From contig JABJGH010000015.1 of the NCBI GenBank assembly GCA_018662365.1, positions 1 through 58,798 on the forward strand: a stretch of 58,798 nt of DNA. Reading direction: 5' to 3'. Below are positions 7,990 to 16,907 of the stretch, in pieces. The translations under genes were made by a program, and so were the position numbers. Position 1 is the stretch's first letter, and the number at the start of each line of letters is the position of its first letter. Below the pieces are notes generated by a model. It searched no databases. It was not told where the DNA came from and saw only the letters and a program-made list of their open reading frames with translations. Origin of the DNA: Chloroflexota bacterium. Lineage in GTDB: Bacteria; Chloroflexota; Anaerolineae; Anaerolineales; UBA11579.

Positions 7990-10392
7990 ATGGCCCAAAA
8001 TCAACCGGTGCAAGTGCTTGCCTTTAGTGATCGAGCTAGTGATCTGTTAATTGATGAAAATGCTAAAGAGCGATTTCAAAATATTGGCTTACTATTGGCG
8101 TGTGGGGATATTCCTTATTATTATATTGAACGGGTAATGGGGAGTTTTGGTGTGCCAACATTTTTTGTGAGGGGAAATCATGATAATTTGGAAGAGTTTA
8201 GTGCAAAGGGCATTCGCAGAAAACCGATGGGGGCGATCAATTTAGATTCGGATTTGGTTAATCATAATAATATTTTAATTGCAGGTTTTGAAGGGTCTGT
8301 GCGTTATAAGGAAGGACCTTTTATGTACTCGCAAACGGAGATGTGGATCAAGGTCATTAACCTCATTCCGAAAATGGTTTGGAATAAGGTGATGTATGGG
8401 CGGTATTTGGATATTTTGATCTCACATGCCCCCCCTGCTGGGTTATACCCGGAAACAGATCATGTACATCAGGGTTTTAAGGCTTTCATTTGGCTAATAA
8501 AAACATTTAAACCTAGCTACCATTTTCATGGTCATATCCATATTGATCGGGCGAATGAAAAGGGTGAGTACATGCTCGGTCAGACACAAGTGCTCAATAC
8601 TTATCCCTATGTGAATATTGAGGTACAGGCAGGGAAAAAACATTATCAGATCGGAAAGTCGACCCATGTGAGACCCTCGAACTTGGCTAATGCGTTGGAG
8701 GATTTTCGGGACGCAAGGCGTAAAGCCTCTCTTGAAATCATTTTAGATTCGATCAGGCGAAAACCGTCTAATTTATTGTCCTTTGAAGAGATCAACAATC
8801 AAATAAAAGAAAAGAGTTTTCAAATTCGAGGGTTACATAAGATTCCATTGGATGCGATCGTGGGAAGCGTGGGAAGGTACCAAGATTTCACGAGAAAATT
8901 CTTCCCACGGCGGGAGGGAAATAAGGAACGCTGGGTGGCGATCCGGAAAAAATTTACTTCGACGGATACGATGGAGCCGATTGAGGTCTATCAAATTGGG
9001 GAAGTCTATTTCGTATTGGATGGGAATCATCGTGTATCGGTTGCCAGGCAAAACCATGAAAGTTATATTCAGGCATATGTAACCTTAATTGAAACGAACC
9101 TGCCCCTCTCCCCCGAGGATGATGCCGAAGATATTATTTTAAAGACGCAACATGTTAATTTCATCGAAACAACTAAACTCGATCATTTGAGACCCAAGGT
9201 TGATTTTTCGGTGACCGCCCCGGGGCAATATCGAAAGTTAAGTGAGCATATTGCTATTCACCAATATTTCTTGGGGATAGAGACGAAAAAAGAAGTTAAG
9301 TATGAAGAAGCAGTGGTCGATTGGGTGGACCAGATTTATTCCCCCATCCTGCGTATTATACGATCGCAAGGATTGCTGAGAGAATTTCCTGGGAGAACCC
9401 CGACGGATCTATTTTTATGGATTTCAGACCAGCAACAAGAATTAACGCAGAATATTGGTTGGGAAGTTGATCCTGCTTATATTGCGAAAGAGTTGGTGAG
9501 GGAAAAGGGTGGGAGACCCAGGCAGTTTATGAAGAGGATTGGGGAAGTTTTATTGAATAAAATCCGTCCCTTAACCTTTGACCCAGGTCCTCCGACGGGG
9601 GATTGGCGAAAGGCTCATGTTATTCCGAGAAGTGATGAGCGTTTGTTTAGCTCCTCTTTGGTGGCGATAACCGGTGAGGAAGAGGGTTGGAAGGCATTAG
9701 AACAGGCATTAATTCTGGCTAAAAAAGAAGAAGGATCAATTCGTGGGGTGCATATCCTATCTGAAAACGAAGGGAGAGAAGTCAGTACCCCTGAAGTAAT
9801 TCGCGAACAATTTGAGGTTGTGAGTCATTCTCATAATATTGATCATCAATTTATTGTGGAAAAGGGGAAGGTTTCTAAGATGATATCGAGGTTGGCAAGG
9901 TGGAATGATATCGTGATTTTCCCACTCACCCACCCCCCCGAAGATAAACCTGGGGATCGGTTGAGATCTGGGATAAGAAATTTGATCCAAAGTGTTTCTA
10001 GACCGCTGCTTGTGGTACCGGCTGTTTCTCCTATGTCTCATGCTTTGCTGGCTTATGACGGCAGCCCAAAATCTGTCGAGGCTCAATACCTGACTGCTTA
10101 TCTTGCAAAAAACTGGGGAACAAAGATCACCGTGGTTACGGTTGGAGAAGCTGAGGATATGCAAAATCAAAACCAGGTGAATGAATATTTTTCTTCAAGG
10201 CAAATTCAGGCAGATTATATTCATCGAGAGGGAAAGCCGGGGGAAGTCATTCTGGAGACGGCAGAATCCGAGGGATGTGATCTAATCATTATGGGCGGGT
10301 ATAGTCATTCTCCCATAATTGAAGTGGCTTTTGGTAGTACTGTTGACCAAGTCCTGAGAGAATATCGAAAGCCGATATTAATTTGTAGATAA
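7990..10392 (+). CDS. Metallophosphoesterase / ParB-like / tandem UspA fusion protein
   Basis: 800 residues with four modules. Residues 8-220 are a calcineurin-like phosphoesterase with GD39-40, GNHD62-65, SHAPP145-149 and GHIH181-184; motif I is SDRAS with Asp14, lacking the usual DxH histidine. Residues ~280-370 resemble the ParB/sulfiredoxin fold (LHKIPLDAIVGS, then FVLDGNHRVSVARQ). Residues ~555-690 and ~690-800 are two universal-stress domains, the second with LLAYDGSPKS and MGGYSHS...FGSTVDQVL, the ATP-binding type. ATG 7990 is preferred because the longer frame's TTG at 7948 lies in the preceding terminator. The role is probably stress- or nucleotide-linked; the substrate is unknown. 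Confidence 0.75.
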   Translation: MAQNQPVQVLAFSDRASDLLIDENAKERFQNIGLLLACGDIPYYYIERVMGSFGVPTFFVRGNHDNLEEFSAKGIRRKPMGAINLDSDLVNHNNILIAGFEGSVRYKEGPFMYSQTEMWIKVINLIPKMVWNKVMYGRYLDILISHAPPAGLYPETDHVHQGFKAFIWLIKTFKPSYHFHGHIHIDRANEKGEYMLGQTQVLNTYPYVNIEVQAGKKHYQIGKSTHVRPSNLANALEDFRDARRKASLEIILDSIRRKPSNLLSFEEINNQIKEKSFQIRGLHKIPLDAIVGSVGRYQDFTRKFFPRREGNKERWVAIRKKFTSTDTMEPIEVYQIGEVYFVLDGNHRVSVARQNHESYIQAYVTLIETNLPLSPEDDAEDIILKTQHVNFIETTKLDHLRPKVDFSVTAPGQYRKLSEHIAIHQYFLGIETKKEVKYEEAVVDWVDQIYSPILRIIRSQGLLREFPGRTPTDLFLWISDQQQELTQNIGWEVDPAYIAKELVREKGGRPRQFMKRIGEVLLNKIRPLTFDPGPPTGDWRKAHVIPRSDERLFSSSLVAITGEEEGWKALEQALILAKKEEGSIRGVHILSENEGREVSTPEVIREQFEVVSHSHNIDHQFIVEKGKVSKMISRLARWNDIVIFPLTHPPEDKPGDRLRSGIRNLIQSVSRPLLVVPAVSPMSHALLAYDGSPKSVEAQYLTAYLAKNWGTKITVVTVGEAEDMQNQNQVNEYFSSRQIQADYIHREGKPGEVILETAESEGCDLIIMGGYSHSPIIEVAFGSTVDQVLREYRKPILICR

Positions 10393-10451
10393 AATCATAA
10401 TTATCTAAAGATTTGGATTAAAAATCTGTTAAAATAGTTTTAGGTACCCCC

Positions 10452-10928
10452 ATGAAAAACCTTTGGTCCCCTTGGCGAATGTCCTATATCAAATCCCCTA
10501 AAAATAAAGAAGTTTGTGTTTTTTGTGAAGCTATTTCACAGGATGAAGACAGCAGTAATTTCGTCGTGCATAGAGCAGAAAATTCATTTGTGATCCTCAA
10601 TAGATATCCATATTCCAATGGGCATATGATGGTGATTCCGAATTCCCATGTCTCTGGTCTGAACGATTTGAATAAACCGGTAAGAGCTGAGATGATGGAG
10701 CTGATGAACAAAAGCACAGAAACCTTGAAGGAACTTTTTCAACCCGAAGGATTTAACCTGGGGGTCAATATTGGAGAAGCGGCGGGTGCAGGAATTGGGG
10801 ATCATGTGCATCTACATATTGTGCCACGATGGAAGGGTGACACGAATTTTATGACTTCGTTAGGCAATACTCGGGTGATCCCCGAATCTTTGGAAGAAAC
10901 TTATCGACAAATCAAAGAAATTTGGTAG
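10452..10928 (+). CDS. HIT-family nucleotide hydrolase/phosphorylase (Ap4A-type)
   Basis: 158 residues. The histidine triad is HVHLH (His118, His120, His122), followed by IVPRWKGD; the N-terminal MKNLWSPWRMSYI and CxxC (Cys22, Cys25) are typical of the Ap4A-phosphorylase-like HIT branch that binds zinc. It likely cleaves diadenosine polyphosphates or related nucleotides. A TAAAAT at 10430-10435 could be its -10 box, but no good -35 is visible. It follows the Usp fusion gene after 59 nt. Confidence 0.85.
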   Translation: MKNLWSPWRMSYIKSPKNKEVCVFCEAISQDEDSSNFVVHRAENSFVILNRYPYSNGHMMVIPNSHVSGLNDLNKPVRAEMMELMNKSTETLKELFQPEGFNLGVNIGEAAGAGIGDHVHLHIVPRWKGDTNFMTSLGNTRVIPESLEETYRQIKEIW

Positions 10929-10973
10929 TCGACGAAAATTTTATTAACGTTTTTATTCAAAAAGAGAAGGAAA

Positions 10974-12182
10974 ATGGAAGCTAATAATCAACCTGTTATT
11001 CTTAGTGCGGTGAGAACCCCGATCGGTCGTTTTTTAGGAAGTTTAAAAAATGAAAAAGCCACCGACCTTGGGGCATTAGTGGTTCAAGAAGCAGTTAAAC
11101 GAGCAAAAATCGACCCGAAGGAAGTGGCTGAGACGATCATGGGGAATGTGATCTCTTCTGGACTTGGCCAAAACCCGGCGCGTCAGGCGTCCATTTTTGG
11201 TGGTCTCCCCGGAACTGTGGGGGCTGTTACGATCAACAAGGTATGCGGCTCTGGGTTGAAATCTGTGATGTTGGCCGCTTCGGGTGTGAAGGCTCGAGAC
11301 GGGGAAATTTTTGTAGCAGGGGGCATGGAAAACATGAGCCGAGGACCCTTTTTAGTACATGGCCGGGTTGGTCAGTTGCGTTACGGAAATGCGGAACTGG
11401 TGGACAGCGTGCAATATGACGGGCTATGGGATCCGTTTGAGAAATGGATCATGGGAGATGCGGCTGATTTTATTGCGGATGAATATGAAGTGACTCGGGA
11501 GGCGATGGATGAATTTTCATTCAAGAGTCATCAGAAAGCATTGGCTGCGATCGAAGAGGGGAAGTTCAAAGAAGAAATTGTACCAGTTGAAATTAAGGGC
11601 AGGAAGGGGAAAATTACGGTATTTGATACGGATGAGGCTCCAAGAAAGGACACATCTCTGGAGGCTTTGGCAAATTTAAAACCAGCTTTTAGTAAAAATG
11701 GAAAATCCACCGCTGGAAATGCACCTGGGCTAAATGATGGTGCATCGGCAGTAGTGATCGCTAGCCAGGCCAAGGCGGATGAGCTAGGGCAAAAACCTTT
11801 GGCACGCATTGTGGGATATACCCAACAGGCGGTCGATCCGAAATATATCTTTATTGCTCCGGCGCGGGCGATTCCTGCCCTGCTCGAAAAAGTAGGATGG
11901 ACGATGGAGGATGTCGATCTGATCGAATTGAACGAAGCATTCTCGGCACAGGTGTTGGCGGACGGTTATGACCTGATTGCCAAAGGACATGCCTTTGATT
12001 GGGATAAGGTAAATGTCAATGGGGGATCTATTGCACTTGGGCATCCGATCGGGGCAAGTGGTGCGAGAGTGTTGACGACGTTGATCTATGCCCTAAAACA
12101 ACGGGGGTTGAAGCGAGGTATTGCATCTCTCTGCCTGGGCGGCGGTGAGGCCGTGGCAATGGCGATTGAGATTGTGGATTAA
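10974..12182 (+). CDS. Acetyl-CoA C-acetyltransferase (thiolase)
   Basis: 402 residues. Thiolase catalytic residues are all present: Cys91 in NKVCGSGLKSV, His357 in ALGHPIGASGAR and Cys387 in LCLGGGEAVAM; NEAF near 310 is also there. Length and motifs fit biosynthetic or degradative acetoacetyl-CoA thiolase. With the 3-hydroxyacyl-CoA dehydrogenase 0.5 kb downstream it makes or cleaves short 3-ketoacyl-CoA. The start has GAAGG upstream. Direction of flux cannot be told. Confidence 0.92.
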   Translation: MEANNQPVILSAVRTPIGRFLGSLKNEKATDLGALVVQEAVKRAKIDPKEVAETIMGNVISSGLGQNPARQASIFGGLPGTVGAVTINKVCGSGLKSVMLAASGVKARDGEIFVAGGMENMSRGPFLVHGRVGQLRYGNAELVDSVQYDGLWDPFEKWIMGDAADFIADEYEVTREAMDEFSFKSHQKALAAIEEGKFKEEIVPVEIKGRKGKITVFDTDEAPRKDTSLEALANLKPAFSKNGKSTAGNAPGLNDGASAVVIASQAKADELGQKPLARIVGYTQQAVDPKYIFIAPARAIPALLEKVGWTMEDVDLIELNEAFSAQVLADGYDLIAKGHAFDWDKVNVNGGSIALGHPIGASGARVLTTLIYALKQRGLKRGIASLCLGGGEAVAMAIEIVD

Positions 12183-12197
12183 ATTCAGGAGGAACAG

Positions 12198-12689
12198 ATG
12201 GATGCTCTTGAACGAAATGAGTTGATCGAACTTTATGGGCGGGGTTATGACGATTTGGTTGCGTGCCTTGAAGAACTTCCCAAAGAAATATGGAAATTCA
12301 AGCCTGAACCAAAGGAATGGAGTGTACATGAAATCCTGATTCATTTGGCGGACAGTGAAACCAACAGTGCATTGAGGGCGCGGTTATTGATCTCCGAACC
12401 TGGAAAAACTTCGATGGGTTATGACCAAGACCTCTGGGTGGAAACTACGAATTACCATGATCAGAGTTGGAAAGATGCGTTAGAAGGATTGAAATGGGCT
12501 AGGAAAACGACCCTCACCTTGATAAATAATTTGGACGAAGGAGTTTGGCAACATGCTGTCATTCATCCTGAAGTATCGGAACCCTATACCTTTGAGATGT
12601 GGCTGAAAATTTATTCGGGGCATGTGGCGGGGCATATTGAGCAAATAAAAAATAATTATCGAATCTGGAAAGAAAAAGAAGAAGCATAA
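12198..12689 (+). CDS. DinB-family protein
   Basis: 163 residues, all-helical. The three-histidine metal site of the DinB/YfiT fold is visible: His49 (EILIHLADSE) plus His142 and His146 (GHVAGHIEQI). Family members are metal-dependent thiol transferases or related hydrolases (for example bacillithiol S-transferases); the substrate here is unknown. It starts 16 nt after the thiolase with AGGAGG-like spacing and ends 19 nt before the dehydrogenase gene, so it is embedded in the fatty-acid-type operon. Confidence 0.8.
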   Translation: MDALERNELIELYGRGYDDLVACLEELPKEIWKFKPEPKEWSVHEILIHLADSETNSALRARLLISEPGKTSMGYDQDLWVETTNYHDQSWKDALEGLKWARKTTLTLINNLDEGVWQHAVIHPEVSEPYTFEMWLKIYSGHVAGHIEQIKNNYRIWKEKEEA

Positions 12690-12707
12690 AACGGAGAACA
12701 ACATTCA

Positions 12708-13556
12708 ATGGAACTGAAGAAAATCTTTGTAATTGGTGCTGGAACTATGGGGAATGGGATTGCTCAAACTGCGGCGGTAGCTGGGTATGATGTGACGATG
12801 ATGGATATTGCCGAGGAAGCCCTGAACAAGGGGAAAGCGACAATCGGAAAATCGGTGGGAAAATTTTTAGCTAAGGATAAAATTACTCAAGCACAGCATG
12901 ATGCGGCGATTAGTATTCAAACTGAAACCGAAATGGATGCGATCTCTGAAGCTGATTTGGTAATCGAGGCGGCTACAGAAAACCCGGAATTAAAATTCAA
13001 GATCTTTGCTGATATGGATAAGTTTGCGAAACCGGGGGTGCTATTGGCTTCGAATACATCGTCGATTAGTTTGACTAAATTGGCGGCAGCAACCACGCGC
13101 CCAGAATTGGTAGTTGGAATGCATTTCTTCAACCCAGTACCCTTGATGAAATTATTGGAAGTGGTGCGTGGGTTACAAACTTCGGATGATACAGTGAACC
13201 AAATTGTTGAAATTGGGAAAACGATGGGTAAAGAACCAGTGGTGGCGAAAGATTCCCCGGGATTTGTATCCAACCGAATTTTATGCCCGATGATCAACGA
13301 GGCGATCTATGCGCTAGATGAAGGTGTGGCGACAAAAGAGGGGATTGATACGGTGATGAAGCTGGGGATGGGGCATCCGATGGGTCCTCTATGGTTGGCA
13401 GATCTGATCGGATTGGATGTGGTGCTATTTATCTTGGAAATATTGATGAATGATTTGGGGGATGATAAGTACCGCCCAGCCCCTTTACTACGCCGAATGG
13501 TTGATGCAGGGTATTTGGGTAGAAAGACAAAAAAGGGTTTTTACGATTACGATTAA
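12708..13556 (+). CDS. 3-hydroxybutyryl-CoA / 3-hydroxyacyl-CoA dehydrogenase
   Basis: 282 residues, the usual size of the monofunctional enzyme. NAD-binding [14 protein letters not shown] starts at residue 7; the catalytic His139 is in [29 protein letters not shown] and [13 protein letters not shown] complete the family signature. It interconverts acetoacetyl-CoA and 3-hydroxybutyryl-CoA (or longer homologues), matching the thiolase upstream. Ribosome site GGAG lies upstream of ATG 12708. Confidence 0.92.
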   Translation: MELKKIFVIGAGTMGNGIAQTAAVAGYDVTMMDIAEEALNKGKATIGKSVGKFLAKDKITQAQHDAAISIQTETEMDAISEADLVIEAATENPELKFKIFADMDKFAKPGVLLASNTSSISLTKLAAATTRPELVVGMHFFNPVPLMKLLEVVRGLQTSDDTVNQIVEIGKTMGKEPVVAKDSPGFVSNRILCPMINEAIYALDEGVATKEGIDTVMKLGMGHPMGPLWLADLIGLDVVLFILEILMNDLGDDKYRPAPLLRRMVDAGYLGRKTKKGFYDYD

Positions 13557-13585
13557 ACAAGCAGTATTTTGAAGGAAATTTTCAT

Positions 13586-15202
13586 TTGAGCATTTCTAAT
13601 GAAAGCTATGATTTTGTAATTATTGGTTCTGGATTTGGGGGGAGTGTTTCTGCGTTAAGACTCAGGGAAAAGGGGTATAAGGTCCTGGTGTTAGAACGGG
13701 GAAAACGGTTTGAGGATAAAGATTTTGCAATAAGCAATTGGGCTTTTTGGAAATATCTTTGGAATCCATGGATACGAAGTTTTGGCATTCTCCAAATGTC
13801 CCTGCTGAATGGCATGTTGGTTCTGCACGGCTCTGGGGTTGGAGGAGGCAGTTTAGGATATGCCTCGGTGCTGATGGAACCGAGCGAGAAAATGTTTAAT
13901 GCCCCCGCTTGGAAAGATCTAGCGGATTGGAAAGCGATCTTGAGGCCGCATTATGATTCGGCGAAGAGAATGCTGGGTGTGGCGACCACCCCGCGGTTGT
14001 ATCAGGCTGATGAAATGATTAGAGAAGTTGCCGAAGATATGGGCCAGGGAAAGACCTTTACCCCAACCACGGTGGGCATCTTTTTTGGTCAGGTGGGGCA
14101 GTCGGATGGCGATGCTTATCCAGATCCATTTTTTGATGGAAAAGGACCCGAACGAAATAGCTGCCGCCATTGCGGGGGGTGTATGGTGGGCTGCCGATAT
14201 AATGCAAAAAACACCCTGGTAAAAAATTATTTACATCTGGCGAAAGGATTAGGAACGGAAGTCATTTCGGAAGCTGAGGTGAGAAATATTCGACCTTTGG
14301 AAGGTGAGCAAGTGGATGAGGCGCGTTATGAGGTTGATTATGTGAAGTCGACTGCAATCCTATTCAAGGGGCAAAAAACTATTCGGGCAAAAAATGTAGT
14401 GGTTTCGGCGGGGGTGATGGGGACTTTAAAGTTGCTTTTCCGGTTGAAGAATACAACGAAAACCTTACCAAATCTGTCGGAGCGATTAGGGGAAATGGTG
14501 AGGACAAATAGTGAGGCACTTTTGGGTACCACGGCAAGAAAATGGGATAAGGACTATTCGCAGGGGGTTGCAATTGGGTCTATTTTTCAAGCAGATGATG
14601 TAACCAATATTGAACCGGTTCGATACCCGCCTAAAAATGGATTAATGCGTTTGCTATCCTGGCCGTTGTTAGACTCAAGCAAGGGGATGATTCATCGAAT
14701 TGGGCAGATTTTATGGCAGATGATCCGGCATCCGATTGACTTCCTGAGCAGTTTGGCATTTCCAAAATGGGCAGAGCGGTCAACGATCTTATTGGTGATG
14801 CAGACGATCGATAATAAGATGAAAGTTGCGCATGGGCGAAATTTTTGGACATTTTTTAGAAAAGGTTTGGTGGCTGGAAAGGGTGAAAAGGACAAGATTC
14901 CGGCGAAGATCGATATTGGGCATGAAGTGACCAAACGATATGCAGAAAAGATCGATGGGATCGCGGCAGGATCGATCGCTGAGGGATTATTGGGGATGCC
15001 CTCCACGGCTCATATTTTGGGAGGCTGCCCGATTGGAAGATCTGCGGAGGACGGAGTAATCGATCTGTCCTGCGAGGTTTTTAATTACCCGGGAATTTTT
15101 GTGGTGGATGGCTCGATCATGCCTGCGAACCCGGGGATCAACCCAAGTTTGACGATCACGGCTCTGGCTGAATACGCGATGAGCCAAATCCCCAATAATT
15201 AA
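13586..15202 (+). CDS. GMC-type FAD oxidoreductase (cholesterol-oxidase-like) with four-Cys motif
   Basis: 538 residues. FAD-binding IIGSGFGGSVSALRL (residues 12-26), HGSGVGGGSLGYASVL, and the C-terminal FVVDGSIMPANPGINPS, LTITALAEYAM are GMC hallmarks; HILGGCPIG precedes the end. Cys193, Cys196, Cys199 and Cys203 form CxxCxxCxxxC, reminiscent of a ferredoxin cluster motif. It probably oxidises an alcohol or sterol-like hydroxyl; substrate unknown. TTG at 13586 is favoured by GAAGGA 9 nt upstream. It follows the dehydrogenase by 29 nt. Confidence 0.82.
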   Translation: MSISNESYDFVIIGSGFGGSVSALRLREKGYKVLVLERGKRFEDKDFAISNWAFWKYLWNPWIRSFGILQMSLLNGMLVLHGSGVGGGSLGYASVLMEPSEKMFNAPAWKDLADWKAILRPHYDSAKRMLGVATTPRLYQADEMIREVAEDMGQGKTFTPTTVGIFFGQVGQSDGDAYPDPFFDGKGPERNSCRHCGGCMVGCRYNAKNTLVKNYLHLAKGLGTEVISEAEVRNIRPLEGEQVDEARYEVDYVKSTAILFKGQKTIRAKNVVVSAGVMGTLKLLFRLKNTTKTLPNLSERLGEMVRTNSEALLGTTARKWDKDYSQGVAIGSIFQADDVTNIEPVRYPPKNGLMRLLSWPLLDSSKGMIHRIGQILWQMIRHPIDFLSSLAFPKWAERSTILLVMQTIDNKMKVAHGRNFWTFFRKGLVAGKGEKDKIPAKIDIGHEVTKRYAEKIDGIAAGSIAEGLLGMPSTAHILGGCPIGRSAEDGVIDLSCEVFNYPGIFVVDGSIMPANPGINPSLTITALAEYAMSQIPNN

Positions 15203-15211
15203 TTCGAGGTT

Positions 15212-15568
15212 GTGTTGGATTATAAAGAAGCGATTCGTTATTGTTTAAAAAAGAAAGCATCGTTTGAATCTTATCCTTTTGGGACGGGGGTGCCGGTGAT
15301 CAAGGTAGTGAACAAGATATTTGCATTGTTCTCGGAGGATATGGACCCGGTGCGGATGAACTTGAAATGTGATCCGGAAGACGCACAGGCCTTACGGAAG
15401 GAATATGAAGCGGTGACGCCGGGTTACCATATGAATAAACAACATTGGAATAGTGTGTATTTGGATGGCAGCGTGCCAGATGCAGTGATTCGAGAAATGA
15501 TCGATCATTCTTATGTGCTGGTGGTCAAAAGCTTAAAGAAAACGGATCGCGATAAAAATTATTTGTGA
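15212..15568 (+). CDS. MmcQ/YjbR-family protein
   Basis: 118 residues. Motifs of the CyaY-like YjbR fold are visible: ASFESYPFG, KIFALFSEDMDPVRMNLKCDPE, ALRKEYEAVTPGYHMNKQHWNSV, then IDHSYVLVVKSL. Family members bind DNA or have unknown roles. The start is GTG 15212 or TTG 15215. It ends the 11-15.6 kb plus-strand operon and converges on the B3/B4 gene with 3 nt between stops. Confidence 0.85.
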   Translation: MLDYKEAIRYCLKKKASFESYPFGTGVPVIKVVNKIFALFSEDMDPVRMNLKCDPEDAQALRKEYEAVTPGYHMNKQHWNSVYLDGSVPDAVIREMIDHSYVLVVKSLKKTDRDKNYL

Positions 15569-15571
15569 TTT

Positions 15572-16309
15572 TTAATCAGTTTTAAATATGGGGGACTTGG
15601 CATTGACTAAACCAGACGTAAAGACTCCCCCCGCATATATATTTAGTAAGTCCTGAAGGTCAGCAACAGCTTTTTGCACGTCCTCCCTGCCCTCAGGATG
15701 GTGGGCTTCGGTGCAGATGACGGCGGTAGTTGTATCGGGGTTGGCAGCGGATTCGTCGGATTGACGCCAGCACCAACGACGAGCAACAACCAATTGGGTT
15801 TTATCTGAAAAGACGACTTCGCCCGCTTCAGGGTGTTGGACGTCTTTTTCGAATAAGGGGGTGAAACGTTCGGTGCCATCTGAAATATGGACGGTGATGC
15901 CAGATTGCAATTTGGAAACATCGAAAATGGCGACGGGGAGATAATAGCGAATGCTGATGAGATTGCCAATGTCTACCAAAGTATTGATCGAGGGAATATC
16001 CCCTTTTTTGGTTAATCTGCGGAGGAGAGCTTCTACCGCACTGCGATATTTGGTTGGGTTTACACCAAACTTTCTAAACGCTCCCCGCCAAGCAGAAAGG
16101 GAGGGCAGTTCACTTAAGGGTGTATCCCCAATTTTTTCGATCACTTTTTTCTGTTCTTCAAAATAAATTTCTTTTAATTCTTCCGAAGATGGAGAATTTC
16201 TCATTCCCTCAGAAAGTATGACGCCCGCTTGTATTTGGGGAAAGGTTTCTATTATTTCTGGATGGTATTGAAAACTTAATGCGTTAGCCAAATGCTCCTC
16301 CAGCCACAA
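15572..16309 (-). CDS. B3/B4 tRNA-editing-like domain protein
   Basis: 245 residues. The sequence matches free-standing B3/B4 domains of the phenylalanyl-tRNA synthetase beta chain: SLSAWRGAFRKFGVNPTKYRSAVEALLRR, then INTLVDIGNLISIRYYLPV and FSDKTQLVVARRWCWRQSD. Such proteins are thought to edit or bind amino acids/tRNA. The only start upstream of the family core is a TTG at 16309, giving a 26-bp overlap with the CPBP gene; no ribosome site is obvious, so translational coupling is likely. Confidence 0.8.
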   Translation of the reverse strand: MWLEEHLANALSFQYHPEIIETFPQIQAGVILSEGMRNSPSSEELKEIYFEEQKKVIEKIGDTPLSELPSLSAWRGAFRKFGVNPTKYRSAVEALLRRLTKKGDIPSINTLVDIGNLISIRYYLPVAIFDVSKLQSGITVHISDGTERFTPLFEKDVQHPEAGEVVFSDKTQLVVARRWCWRQSDESAANPDTTTAVICTEAHHPEGREDVQKAVADLQDLLNIYAGGVFTSGLVNAKSPIFKTD

Positions 16310-16907
16310 GAATAGTAAAGGTGGCGACGAACCAGTGAATTAAAAATGGATAGATAAAAGATTTCGTGCGCCAAGCGACGAGGCCGAAAAGAAAGCCCCC
16401 AAAGATAGTCGATAGGGTTTCAAATTCTGGTTTGCCGAGGTGGCCTAAGGCAAAGGGCACGGCATGCAACCAAAGGGCATGATCTCCAAATTTTCTTTGA
16501 TAGCCAAATAATATCCAGCCACGGAAGATGAATTCCCAACCAATGAGGTCTATAAATGTAAAGATGGGTGTGACAGAGCTTAGCTGACGGCTGTAATATT
16601 TCTCCATGGCGGGATCCCCCTTGGCCACGAAATATAAAACAGGGGCGATCAGGATGATGGCAAGGAGGGTAATTGCTAACCCTGCTTTCCAATCCCCCCA
16701 CTGAAAGCCATATTCTTTTGGGGAGCGCCGCTCAGCAAAAATGATGATGAGCATCGGGACGACCATGTAAATGATGACTCGGTCTAGCGCTTTATAGCCC
16801 GTGAAATTATGGTAACTATCGATCATGATTAACAAAGTGCTCACAACGGTGATCACTACTATATCGCGATCGAAATTCAGTTCAAAATTAAATAGTTTCT
16901 TTAGCAT
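16284..16907 (-). CDS. CPBP-family intramembrane metalloprotease
   Basis: 207 residues with about six TM segments. CPBP/Abi landmarks are GWEFIFRGWIL (Glu125, Arg129), HAVPFALGHL (His156) and FLIHWFVA (His191). The usual EExxxR pair is reduced to W-E-xxx-R, so the first glutamate is missing. These proteases process prenylated or membrane proteins or protect against peptides; the target is unknown. Its ATG overlaps the stop of the GT39 gene (TAATG), so the two are coupled. Confidence 0.8.
   Translation of the reverse strand: MLKKLFNFELNFDRDIVVITVVSTLLIMIDSYHNFTGYKALDRVIIYMVVPMLIIIFAERRSPKEYGFQWGDWKAGLAITLLAIILIAPVLYFVAKGDPAMEKYYSRQLSSVTPIFTFIDLIGWEFIFRGWILFGYQRKFGDHALWLHAVPFALGHLGKPEFETLSTIFGGFLFGLVAWRTKSFIYPFLIHWFVATFTILVAGGAFG

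Noticed and set aside
9757..10170. 137-residue open frame on the minus strand
   Set aside because: Antisense to the Usp modules of the fusion gene.
10401..10452. Possible promoter before the HIT gene
   Set aside because: TAAAAT is present but the only -35-like sequence is 11 nt away.
12917..13297. 126-residue open frame on the minus strand
   Set aside because: Antisense to the 3-hydroxyacyl-CoA dehydrogenase.
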